32,976 bases of DNA from Streptomyces olivochromogenes (GTDB taxonomy: Bacteria > Actinomycetota > Actinomycetes > Streptomycetales > Streptomycetaceae), in the NCBI RefSeq assembly GCF_021538895.1, contig NZ_JADDRL010000103.1, positions 1 to 32,976 of the forward strand, given 5' to 3'. Below the pieces are notes generated by a model, which worked only from the letters and a program-made list of their open reading frames with translations, was not told where the DNA came from and ran no database searches. Positions 5,649-14,565 of this stretch are shown here, one piece after another. The first letter of the stretch is position 1. Each line of letters opens with the position of its first letter. The position numbers and the translations under genes are program-made.

Positions 5649-8600
5649 CTACCGATCCCACGGGGAGATCCGGGGTTGGTCAGTTAGATTGACCCCCGGG
5701 AAGTTGACCGCTCGGCCGGCACAGTCTTGACGCAATGGCCCACATGCTGGCCTTGACGGAGCGATAGTGCCTGCGCCCTCAAGTGTCCCGTCTTCAATGG
5801 CATTGAACAGAATCTGCTCGGCATGAGTTTCAAGGCCCGGAGTAACATAATCGGCTCCGTGAATTCGCTCATACCCCAGAGATTGGGCAAGGGTGCGCAT
5901 CTCCGGCGTTGTAGCGTTATTACTTACGGCGTAAACAAGCCGTCCACCAAGCTGACCAGTCGCAACCGTGATGCCCTGGTCTGCTTTCCGGTTACCAGTG
6001 GACGGCGGATCCTGAATATTTCGAATCCCTGCGTCGTGCAAGGCCTGCGCATCTGCACGGAGTTCGTCTGGGCTCTTGGTTGGGCAATTCGTGTTGTGGA
6101 CCAAGATCGACGTGCCGTCCGCCACAACATAGTACGTGTGGAGTTGCTGGACGGTGAGGTTCCAGCGGTTGGCAGCGCCGGGTGTGGGGTGGGTGGCGAC
6201 GACGTAGGCGTCGTGGCCCGTGGGGGTGTTGAGGTTGTCGCCGTGATGGAGTTTGCCAGCGGGGACCCAGGTGCGTGTGGTGTCGTCCCAGAAGGGGTGG
6301 TTGGCGGTGGTGTGGATGGTGGCGGCGTGGCCGTCCTTGGTGCGGATGGTGAGGTCGAGCAGGTCGTGGTCGTGGTTGATCCACACGTGCTGGACCGTGC
6401 GGGCGCCTACGTGCTTGCCCGTCTTTTGATCGGCTGATTCAACCTTGTCGCCGACCTTGATCTTGCCGATCGCTTTGGTCCTGCCGCCGGTCATGAGGAC
6501 GGGCGTCTCGGGTGAGAAGCTGCAGCGGGCTTCCTTCGTGCCTGCGTTGCCTGCTTCCGGCTTGCTCGGTCTTGTCGCTTCCGTTTCCGCCTGGACAGCT
6601 TGTTCCTGCGCGTTGGCGCGCTTCGCAGCGGTGATGTCGGCCACGTCGGCGGCGGCTTCGTTGACGGCCTTGGTTTCGGCGCCTGCCGTTTCTCCCGCGG
6701 CAGCGCGCCTGGGAGAGTCTTGGCCGGCCTCTTCGCCCGGGCGCCCTGCGCCGGGCCCGCAGTCGCCCATGATTCCCGCGCACGCGGCGGTGAAGGCTTC
6801 GCCCGCTCCGGCGATGCAGGCAGGACTCGCCCAGAAGGCCGTGTCGACTTCACAGGCCGAGAAGCTGGTGGCGATCGCGAAGCTCACTACGGACAGGCCC
6901 AGGACATCGACGACTTGCTCGGCGTTCGGTGGAGGCGTCGTGTCGTGCTGTGCGTTGGAGACGTCGCAGCCGAACTTGGATGCCTGGTTGCAGCCGCCGC
7001 CACCCGTGCCGCCGGTGTTACCGCTGTTGCCGCTGGAGGTTTTGGTGGTGCCTTCGTGTGATGAGGTGCCGCCTCCGCCACCGGTTCCCGGACCGCATTT
7101 CTTCCAGCCGCCGCTGCACTGCGTGCCGTCGGAGTTGATTTTGATGGTGCCGGTCGGGTCGCTGCCCGACGCCGGGTCGTCGCCGGCGTAGGTGTAGCCG
7201 CCCATCTGGTTGGGGTCACCCGCCTCGAAGAGCGGGTCGGGGGTCAGGAAGCGGCCCACGACGGGGTCGTAGTTGCGGGCGCCCAGCAGGTTGAGGCCGG
7301 TGACGGGATCGGCGGGCTGGCCGAGGAAGCCGTGGTTCTCGTCGGGTGCGACCCAGGAACTGGGTTTGGTGCCGCGTGTGTTGCCCCAGGGGTCGTAGGA
7401 GCGGCGGGTGACGGCCAGGGTGGAGGCGTCGACGGCGGTCAGGGCGGTGCCCTGGCCGTTGGGGACCTGGTAGGTGACGGTGCCGGTGGTGGAGCGGGTG
7501 ACGGTGGTGCCGTCGGGGCCGGTGATGTTGCGCAGGCCGGTCCAGGTCTTGGCGGCGACGTTGAGGGTGATCTGCTCGGCGCCGCCGAAGAGGTAGAGGA
7601 TGCGGGTCTTGTCCACGCCGTCGACCGCGGCGGTCTGCTCCAGCAGGCCGCCCTTGGCGTCGTACAGGTACTTGCTGGTGTTGGTGTGGGTGCCGGAGGT
7701 TGTGGCCACGGTGGCCGTGCGGCCCTCGGCGTCATAGGTGAAGGTCTGGCTCTGGCCGGCCGGGACGGCGCCGCTCTGAGCGTTGGTCCAGGTCTGGCCG
7801 CTGCCGCCGCAGGTGGCGAGGGTCAGCTGGGTGCCGGTGGTGGCGGAGGCTCCCGGGTCGGTCAGGCACATCGCGCTGTTGGCGTTGCTGACCAGGGTGC
7901 CGGTGGTGGTGACCTTCCACTTCTGGGTGGCGTCGGTCTTGCAGGTGTCGATCACCACGAGGGTGCCGCTGGTGGTCGCGTTGCCCGTGGTGTCCAGGCA
8001 CATGCCAAGGACCTTCACCGTGCCGTCGGTGCCGATCGTCCACTTCTCGCTGGTGGCACCGTTGCAGGTGTTGATCTGCACCTTGGTGCCGGCCGTGGTG
8101 GAGCCCCCCGCATCGTCGACGCAGCGCTTGCCGCCGCCGGAGATGGTGAAGGAACTGGTCAGCGGGCCGACAGCCGTCACCTTCCGGCTGATGGTGTCGC
8201 CGGCGTTCACGTTGCCGTGGGCAGGGTCGGTGTACGTCGACGTGGTGGTCGCCGTACCGGCCGGGTTGGTGAGGGTGGCGGTCCCCGCCTGGTCGGGCAG
8301 CGTCGCGGGCGTCGTGCCGTTCACGCCGGGGTAGGCGACGCTCTGGGTGGTGTCGCTGAGCGCGTTGCCGGTGGTGTCGTGGTTGACCATGCCGGTGCGG
8401 TCGCCGAGCTGGTCGTAGGTGTAGGTCTGCCAGTAGGGGGCGGGACCTCCCACCGTCGTCGTCTTGATGGGGGCAGTGGTGGTGGTCTGCACGCGTGCGG
8501 TGTTGCAGCCGCCGATCGCGCCGGGCGTGGCCGCGTTCGGGTCGGTGATGCCGGCCGTGTCCGTCCAGGCGGCGGTCAGCCGCTGGAAGGAGTCGTAGGT

Positions 8601-11600
8601 GAAGCACTGGGTGTCGTGCGTGGTGTTGTTCTGCAGGTCGTCAATGGCGGTGAGTTCGCCGGCCTGGTTGTAGCGCAGGTTGACGACGTCCAGGGCCGTG
8701 GCCGAGGTCTGCACCATGCTGCTGTTCTGGGTAACGCGCCCGGTGGTGGCGTCGTACTGGGCGAAAGTCGCCAGTTCCTTGCCCACCGGCCCGTAGTTGG
8801 CCTGCAGCACCCGCCCGAACGCGTCGTGCACGGCGGTGTCCAGATAGGCGGGCGTGTTGGCGGAGTTGATGAAGCCGCCGATGCCGTCGAGATTGCCCTG
8901 CTGGGTGTAGCCGTAGTCGATGTCCTCGGCCGGCAGGTTGCCGTCCGCCTGGTAGTGCGCGGTGGAGAGCAGCCCGACGTTCGGGGTGTAGCGGGCAGTG
9001 GACGTGTAGGTGACGTTGCCCGTGGCGGGGGCGCTGCTCTGCCCGGCCGCGGCGAAGCCGTCGGTGCCCGGGATCGTCAGCGTGGTTCCGAGCGGCTGAT
9101 AGGCCGTGTTGTAACCGGTGACGGCCTGTGTGTACGCCGATCCCGAGGCGCCCCCGACGTAACGGGTGGCTGAGGTCTCGTAGCCCTTCTCCAGCGTGTC
9201 GTACACATGGGACACCAGCAGCTTGGACGCGTCCGGGGTGGCCGACCAGGCGGCGGCGTACTCGGCCGTGGCGCGGTTGTCCCAGTCGTAGGTGAAGGAC
9301 CGTGCCTGGCCGCGCGCGTCGGTGGTCTGCAGCAGGTTGCCGGCCACGTCGTACTTGTCGAACGTGGTCGTGCCGGTGTTCGGGTCGGTCTGGGTGAGCT
9401 TCTGGCCGAGCAGGTTGTAGGTGTACGACCAGGTGTTGCCCGCGTTGTCCTTGATCGACTCGACCCGGCCCGCGGGGGTGTAGGTGTAGCGGGTGGTGGC
9501 GTCGGCGGCCGGGAGGTTGCCCGCGGTGCCCTGCTTCCACGGCATGGCGCCGCCGGAGGCGACGACGGCCACGGTGGAGTCGTTGCGCACCTGGAAGGTG
9601 GCGCCGGTGGTGGCCGTCAGACCGGTGGTCCACAGCTGGGCCGCGGCCGTGCTGTAGATGACCAGGTTGCCGTCGGTGCCGAACTTGGCCCAGGCGCCGG
9701 GGTGACCGCCGGTGGCGGAGGACCAGATCGTCGCGCCGGTCGCCAGGGAGGAGAGCACGAGGTTGCCGTCCGCCTGCATCGTCAGACGCACGCTGTTGGA
9801 GGTCAGCGAGGTGCCCGAGGGAATCACCGAGCCGCCGGGCAGGGTGACCGTGGAGCCGGTGTTCTTCACCACGGTGCTGGTGGTCTGGCCGATGGCGTTG
9901 GTGAAGGAGGCGGTGGAACGGCCCCCGGCAGGTGCCGTGGTGTCGACCTCATCGGCCCCCGGGTAGCTGGTGGAGGTGTGCCACTGCTCGACGGCCTGGT
10001 GCCAGAGGGTCTGCTTGAGGGTCCGGCCCTGGCCGTCGTAGGTGGTGGTGGTCTCCGAGGGGATCTGGTTCTCGTTCGCCGCGTACAGCGTGGTCGAGGG
10101 GAAGTTGTTCGGCTCGGAGTACGGGGCGTAGGCCGCGACCTGCCAGCCGTGCGAGTCGTAGAAGGTGTCCGAGATGATCCGGCCCGAGTTCGAGTCGCCC
10201 ATCGCGGTGGCCTGTGCCTGCCGCGGCTGCAGCATGCCGTCGTAGATCGTGATCGAGGTGGCGTACGTGCCGTCCTCGCGCAGAGTCTTCGCCGTGACGG
10301 ACGTCGGTGCGCCGGGCTGGGTGATCGTGTCTCCGGGTGCGGGTACGGCGCCAGGGTTGATGGAGTACTCGAAGGTGCGGTCCGCGCTCTGGCCGGCTGC
10401 CTTGTCCCGGCCGGGCAGCCACACCGCGGTGCGCCTGCCGAGCGCGTCGTAGGTCATCTCGGTCTTGCGGCCGTTGGCATCGACGTTCTCGGTGGGCAGT
10501 CCGCGCAGCGCGTCGAGGGAGGAAGTGACCGTCCAGTTTTGGGAGTTGGTGGTGGTGATGTCGGTCGGGTTGGTATTGCCGCCCGCGGAGGTCCAGGGCG
10601 GGGTGAAGGCCGTGTGGGTGTTCTGCCCGGTGACGTCCAGCGTGTCGGTGATCCGCCCGGCGCCGTCGTACTTCATCGCCGAGTTGGTCTGCCAGTTTTC
10701 CGTGGTGCCGGTGTAGCCGGTGGCCGTGCGCACGGCGGTGACCCGACCGATCGCCGTGCTGCCGGTCTGCTCGAGCTGCCCGAAGGTGCCCAGGTTCGTG
10801 AGGCTGCCGTCACCGTCGTAGTAGAGCTTCCTGTCGGACAGCAGCGTGGTGGCGCTGGGCGCGGTGCCGCACGGGCCACTGACGGCGGTGACCTGATCCG
10901 GATAGGCGAGGGCCATCGAGTTACCGGACGGCGGCGTCGCGTAGGTCGTGGTGGCGCACTTCTCCTGGTCCGGGTCGACGCCGTCACCGTGCTCGTTGAC
11001 AGTGGACAGGCGGCCCTGACTGTCGTACGCGGTGTCGGCCTTGGTGTGCCGCCAGGTCCCGTTGGCGAGGTGCTCGTATTGCATGGAGCTGCTGGACTTG
11101 AGCCGGTACGCGGTGAGGTCGGGCAGGGTGGACAGGGGCGGCTTGGTCTCGCCGGGGTTGTCCTCCTGCGTCCAGTCCGTCCAGGGGGTCTGGTTGGCGG
11201 AGGCGGTGGTGGTGAAGGTGAACGGGCCGTTGACGCTGACGGCGTCGACCGTGCCGCCGGCCTGGGTGTAGGTGTCGTCCTGCAGCGTGGTGCCGGCCAG
11301 TTGGTCGGCGTCGGTGACGCTCAGCACGGTGTTGCCGCCGACCTTGGCGTCGACGGTGACGGAGCGACGGGTGCCGTCGGCCTTGTAGTCGCCGTCCATG
11401 CCCTGCAGATAGGTGGTGGTCTGCTGGGTGACCGGTTCCGGAGCCTGGCCGGTCTGCACGGTGACGGTGCGGAAGCCGCGGAACTGGTCCCAGGTGCGGT
11501 ACTGGTCGTCGGTCTGCGCCGAGTCGTCGCGGTGCCAGGCCGGCCCCGAGTAGCTGTAGCGGGAGATCTGGGCCTCGGAGCCGGCCGGGTTGTTCTGGGC

Positions 11601-14318
11601 GTCCGGCTTGTACTGGCCGGCGATGGTCAGGTCGGACACGGCCACGCTGTTCACGGTGACCTTGTTGAACCAGTCCGTAATGGGCTTCGAGGCGCCGGGA
11701 ACGGTCCAGTAGACGGGGTAGCAGGAGTGGGTGTTGCTGTCTGCCTGGGAGATCGAGAGGGTCAGGCCCGCGCAGGGAGCCGAGTTGTACTCGACTGCGA
11801 TGGATTCACCGGTCTCCGTCTGCACGCTGGAGATGCGCGGCCGGTACAGCGGCGGTGCGGACGGGGAGTCGTCGTTGACCCGGTTGTCGATCTCCGTGCC
11901 GGTGAACGACACCTGGTTCAGCGTGATGTCGTCGTTGCCGTTGTTGTAGGTGTCCTTGCCGGTGTGCTGGATCGACTGCAGCCACATCACGGCCTGCAGC
12001 ATTCCGGCGTCCTTGGGGTCCACCGTGGTGCCGGTGACCGGGTCGACGGTGCCGCCCGCGTCCGAATAGACGTGGCCCAGCTTGTAGGAGTCGACCGCGG
12101 TGAGCTGGTCGGTCGCCTTCACATGGACCTTGGTGGTGATGGAGGCCAGCCTGGTGGTGGTCCAGAAGCTGGGTCCCGACGTGATGCACACGTCGTCGGG
12201 GACGGTGGTGGCGCCGTCCGGGAGCTTGGTCTTGTCCGTCGAGTCGCAGTGCAGGTCCCATGGCACGTCCGGCCAGTGGGTCGCGGTGCTGTCCTTGAGA
12301 TTCGAGGCCGAGCAGTCGGTGAAGGTGCTGGTGGTCTGGCACCGTTGGGCCAGGCCGAAGTCCACCTCGGCGGCCGGGGAGCGCCCGGCCTGTTCGTCGG
12401 CCAGCGTGTAGCCGTACGAGATCAGGGTCAGCGCTCCGCCGCGGGTGTACGAGGTCAGGGTGCCGGTGTCGTCCGGATCGCTCGACTCGGCCGCCTGGCC
12501 GCCGCCGAGGTCGTAGTAGTTGGATTCGGTGGTGTAGTCGTACCGCTGCACGAATCCGGCCGGCGACACCACGAAGTCGAGGTTCCAGCGCCAGCCCTCC
12601 GGCTTGTCACACTGGGAGGCCTTGCCCTTGGTGTCGTCGTGGCACGGGTCCGTCGAGCGCGGGTGCAGGACGGGGACGCCCCAGGCGGAGTGCGTGGAGG
12701 AGTCGGCGGGGTTCGCGGGCATGGTGGCACTGCCTGCGCCGCTCGGGGAATGGTCGGCGCCGAAGTAGGCGGCGGTGCCGTCCGTGGTCAGGACCCGGTA
12801 GTAGACACCGTCGTGCAGACCGTTGTCGGCGCCGGACAGTTCCTGCACGAGGGTGCCGTCGTCACCCTGCAGCCGCCACTGCTTGATCTCCCCGGGCACG
12901 CTCGAGTCCACCCCGTCGGGCACGAGCGTTCCGGAGTGCGAGCCGAAGGACAGCGTGGCGTTGTCCCCACCCCAGCACTCATCACCGGAACCGTTGACAA
13001 TCTTGTCTCCGCTGGAGTCGAGCAGGGAGCCGCACTTGCGGTAAGCCCGCTCCACAGAACCGACCTGGTAGGTCCAGCCGTCTCCGACCCAGGAGGCCTG
13101 GGAGTTGCGTGCGGTGGTCTCGCCGTCGACGGTCTGCGAATCGTAGTTCAGGCCGACGGACGGCGCGTTACTGCCGACCGCGGACGGCACGGAGATCGGG
13201 TAGGCGTAAGTGAACGAGCCGGTGGCGGAAGCCTGCCAGGTACCGGCGGCCGACAGCTCGGTCGCCCCGTAGTCACCCTGGGAGCCGGAGGTGCCGGAGG
13301 TCACGGCGAGCGCCGTGGTGCCGGCGGCAGCGTCCGCGCTCAGCGGTGCGGTGCGGGCCGACATCGTGGTCGGTCCGTGTGCGCTCTGGGTCGGCTTCGG
13401 GGATTGCGTGCTCTGGGTCGGCTCCGGGGACGCGGTGGTCTGGGTCGGCTCCGGGGAAGCGGCGGTATCGGTGTCACCGGCGGGCTGTGACGGGTTCGCG
13501 CCGGCGGTCGGCTGCGAACTGCTTTTGTCGTTGCCCGACTTGGAATCGTCCGTGCCTTCGTCGTTGCCGGACGCGGAGCGCATGGTGACCGTCGCCGTCA
13601 GCTGCTTTGCGGAGGCCCGGTTGGTGAACTTCAGCGGGGTGGCCTTCTGGCACTCCGCCTTCTGCGGGGTGGTCAGCGCGCAGCCTGGCAGTTGCACCAG
13701 CCGCAGTCGGGAACCGTAACCCCCGCCGTACGCCCGGGCTATCGCCGAGTAGTCGATGACCACCTTCACCCGGCCGCGAGCGGAGGTCGTGCCGGAGGGG
13801 GTGATGCCGAGGAGCATGCCGTTGGCGCCGGTCCGCAGCGTCTGGGTGTGGGACGCGGCCTGCACCCGCACGGAATCGACACCGTGCGCGGTGTCGGCAG
13901 GCGCCACCCAGACGGGCAGGGCACCCGCCTTGACCGGCTTGGTCTTGCCGTGCGCGTCCAGGTCGACGACGGCGGTGCCGGGCTTGGGCCATCGGGCCGG
14001 CTGCGCCCGGTAAGTGTCCAGCGGCTTGTACCCCTTGGGGTGCTTGGACGTCTTCGGCTGCAGGAGGTGCGCCCCTACGGCCTTGGTGGCGGGAAGCTTC
14101 TTGGGGCGCCACACCGTGCCGTCGAACTTGAAGCCGCCGTGGTGGCCGAATCCGTCGTCGTCCGAGTGGCCGGGGAGGAAGCCCGGCATGCCGAAGCCCC
14201 CGGCGATCGCCACCGGTAGCAGGAGCGCGAGCAGGGCGACCGGAATGGTCCACAGCCCCAGTACGCCGAAGAATCTCCGGTGCCACGTTCCCGCGAACCA
14301 GCGCCGTCTGCCACTCAC
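5649..14318 (-). CDS. Secreted RHS polymorphic toxin with two lectin modules, Hint domain and deaminase-like tip
   Basis: The product has about 2,890 residues. A basic N-terminus and a hydrophobic segment (about residues 16-42) form a signal or membrane anchor, then a proline/threonine-rich linker (about 250-320). YD-type RHS repeats fill the middle, for example YDGAGRITDTLD, YDALGRRTAVWLPG and YDAEGRTATV. A bulb-type (mannose-binding-like) lectin module lies at about 1490-1600 (MQADGNLVLS, TDGNLVIYS). A ricin-B-type module lies at about 2055-2180 (GKRCVDDAGGST, GMCLDTTGNATTSGT). The core closes with YDPVVGRFLTPDP. A Hint domain at about 2595-2745 runs from CSFSPETPVLMTGG through ANHPFW to VHNTNC. 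The last 145 residues hold THAEQILFNA and PSRPACGPLRQDC, a deaminase-like zinc signature. GTG 14318 is preferred over TTG 14330 because GGGGG lies five bases before it. The tip is less GC-rich than the body. Role: contact-dependent or secreted antibacterial toxin (family knowledge); the target is unknown. Confidence 0.9.
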   Translation of the reverse strand: MSGRRRWFAGTWHRRFFGVLGLWTIPVALLALLLPVAIAGGFGMPGFLPGHSDDDGFGHHGGFKFDGTVWRPKKLPATKAVGAHLLQPKTSKHPKGYKPLDTYRAQPARWPKPGTAVVDLDAHGKTKPVKAGALPVWVAPADTAHGVDSVRVQAASHTQTLRTGANGMLLGITPSGTTSARGRVKVVIDYSAIARAYGGGYGSRLRLVQLPGCALTTPQKAECQKATPLKFTNRASAKQLTATVTMRSASGNDEGTDDSKSGNDKSSSQPTAGANPSQPAGDTDTAASPEPTQTTASPEPTQSTQSPKPTQSAHGPTTMSARTAPLSADAAAGTTALAVTSGTSGSQGDYGATELSAAGTWQASATGSFTYAYPISVPSAVGSNAPSVGLNYDSQTVDGETTARNSQASWVGDGWTYQVGSVERAYRKCGSLLDSSGDKIVNGSGDECWGGDNATLSFGSHSGTLVPDGVDSSVPGEIKQWRLQGDDGTLVQELSGADNGLHDGVYYRVLTTDGTAAYFGADHSPSGAGSATMPANPADSSTHSAWGVPVLHPRSTDPCHDDTKGKASQCDKPEGWRWNLDFVVSPAGFVQRYDYTTESNYYDLGGGQAAESSDPDDTGTLTSYTRGGALTLISYGYTLADEQAGRSPAAEVDFGLAQRCQTTSTFTDCSASNLKDSTATHWPDVPWDLHCDSTDKTKLPDGATTVPDDVCITSGPSFWTTTRLASITTKVHVKATDQLTAVDSYKLGHVYSDAGGTVDPVTGTTVDPKDAGMLQAVMWLQSIQHTGKDTYNNGNDDITLNQVSFTGTEIDNRVNDDSPSAPPLYRPRISSVQTETGESIAVEYNSAPCAGLTLSISQADSNTHSCYPVYWTVPGASKPITDWFNKVTVNSVAVSDLTIAGQYKPDAQNNPAGSEAQISRYSYSGPAWHRDDSAQTDDQYRTWDQFRGFRTVTVQTGQAPEPVTQQTTTYLQGMDGDYKADGTRRSVTVDAKVGGNTVLSVTDADQLAGTTLQDDTYTQAGGTVDAVSVNGPFTFTTTASANQTPWTDWTQEDNPGETKPPLSTLPDLTAYRLKSSSSMQYEHLANGTWRHTKADTAYDSQGRLSTVNEHGDGVDPDQEKCATTTYATPPSGNSMALAYPDQVTAVSGPCGTAPSATTLLSDRKLYYDGDGSLTNLGTFGQLEQTGSTAIGRVTAVRTATGYTGTTENWQTNSAMKYDGAGRITDTLDVTGQNTHTAFTPPWTSAGGNTNPTDITTTNSQNWTVTSSLDALRGLPTENVDANGRKTEMTYDALGRRTAVWLPGRDKAAGQSADRTFEYSINPGAVPAPGDTITQPGAPTSVTAKTLREDGTYATSITIYDGMLQPRQAQATAMGDSNSGRIISDTFYDSHGWQVAAYAPYSEPNNFPSTTLYAANENQIPSETTTTYDGQGRTLKQTLWHQAVEQWHTSTSYPGADEVDTTAPAGGRSTASFTNAIGQTTSTVVKNTGSTVTLPGGSVIPSGTSLTSNSVRLTMQADGNLVLSSLATGATIWSSATGGHPGAWAKFGTDGNLVIYSTAAAQLWTTGLTATTGATFQVRNDSTVAVVASGGAMPWKQGTAGNLPAADATTRYTYTPAGRVESIKDNAGNTWSYTYNLLGQKLTQTDPNTGTTTFDKYDVAGNLLQTTDARGQARSFTYDWDNRATAEYAAAWSATPDASKLLVSHVYDTLEKGYETSATRYVGGASGSAYTQAVTGYNTAYQPLGTTLTIPGTDGFAAAGQSSAPATGNVTYTSTARYTPNVGLLSTAHYQADGNLPAEDIDYGYTQQGNLDGIGGFINSANTPAYLDTAVHDAFGRVLQANYGPVGKELATFAQYDATTGRVTQNSSMVQTSATALDVVNLRYNQAGELTAIDDLQNNTTHDTQCFTYDSFQRLTAAWTDTAGITDPNAATPGAIGGCNTARVQTTTTAPIKTTTVGGPAPYWQTYTYDQLGDRTGMVNHDTTGNALSDTTQSVAYPGVNGTTPATLPDQAGTATLTNPAGTATTTSTYTDPAHGNVNAGDTISRKVTAVGPLTSSFTISGGGKRCVDDAGGSTTAGTKVQINTCNGATSEKWTIGTDGTVKVLGMCLDTTGNATTSGTLVVIDTCKTDATQKWKVTTTGTLVSNANSAMCLTDPGASATTGTQLTLATCGGSGQTWTNAQSGAVPAGQSQTFTYDAEGRTATVATTSGTHTNTSKYLYDAKGGLLEQTAAVDGVDKTRILYLFGGAEQITLNVAAKTWTGLRNITGPDGTTVTRSTTGTVTYQVPNGQGTALTAVDASTLAVTRRSYDPWGNTRGTKPSSWVAPDENHGFLGQPADPVTGLNLLGARNYDPVVGRFLTPDPLFEAGDPNQMGGYTYAGDDPASGSDPTGTIKINSDGTQCSGGWKKCGPGTGGGGGTSSHEGTTKTSSGNSGNTGGTGGGGCNQASKFGCDVSNAQHDTTPPPNAEQVVDVLGLSVVSFAIATSFSACEVDTAFWASPACIAGAGEAFTAACAGIMGDCGPGAGRPGEEAGQDSPRRAAAGETAGAETKAVNEAAADVADITAAKRANAQEQAVQAETEATRPSKPEAGNAGTKEARCSFSPETPVLMTGGRTKAIGKIKVGDKVESADQKTGKHVGARTVQHVWINHDHDLLDLTIRTKDGHAATIHTTANHPFWDDTTRTWVPAGKLHHGDNLNTPTGHDAYVVATHPTPGAANRWNLTVQQLHTYYVVADGTSILVHNTNCPTKSPDELRADAQALHDAGIRNIQDPPSTGNRKADQGITVATGQLGGRLVYAVSNNATTPEMRTLAQSLGYERIHGADYVTPGLETHAEQILFNAIEDGTLEGAGTIAPSRPACGPLRQDCAGRAVNFPGVNLTDQPRISPWDR
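13384..13464 (-). repeat. Three 27-bp tandem repeats in the RHS linker
   Basis: Three consecutive 27-bp units encode nine-residue repeats of the type ASPEPTQTT in the linker between the membrane-proximal region and the RHS shell. Repeat number is likely to vary between strains. Confidence 0.8.
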
Positions 14319-14565
14319 GCATACCCCCAACGACAGGCCCGTTGAAGGGCCGTCACACGCAGTCAGATCACAGGTGAGTGATCGACCGGAGGCTAGATTC
14401 GGTCATGATCACGCCTCAAGACCCTTTGCCGTTTCCAGGGAAAGACCATGCGTGTTCATGACAGATGCTGTGTAGTTTCTGTGCCGAAAATGATCACTTC
14501 TCAGATCTCTGTGGCAACCGGGCTTCCCCCACCCCGCTGCCCGCGACCCGAAGGAAGCCCGCAAG
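14319..14565. promoter_or_regulatory. Shared divergent promoter region of the RHS and LamG genes
   Basis: These 247 bases separate the two divergent starts and contain no gene. The octamer ATGATCAC occurs twice (14405-14412 and 14490-14497), each with the TGATCA palindrome, and related GATCAC/TGATCG sites lie near 14365-14385. They may be operator sites for a common regulator. No clear -35/-10 pair was identified. GAAGGAAG at 14550-14557 is the ribosome site of the LamG gene. Confidence 0.5.

Noticed and set aside
7332..9173. 613-residue plus-strand open frame opposite the RHS gene
   Set aside because: Gly/Val/Arg-rich sequence without domains or ribosome site. Such frames arise opposite GC3-rich genes; the minus strand has clear RHS motifs.
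9207..13490. 1,427-residue plus-strand open frame opposite the RHS gene
   Set aside because: Same artefact. Its composition (VGGG and GRRG runs) is that of a mirrored GC-rich frame.
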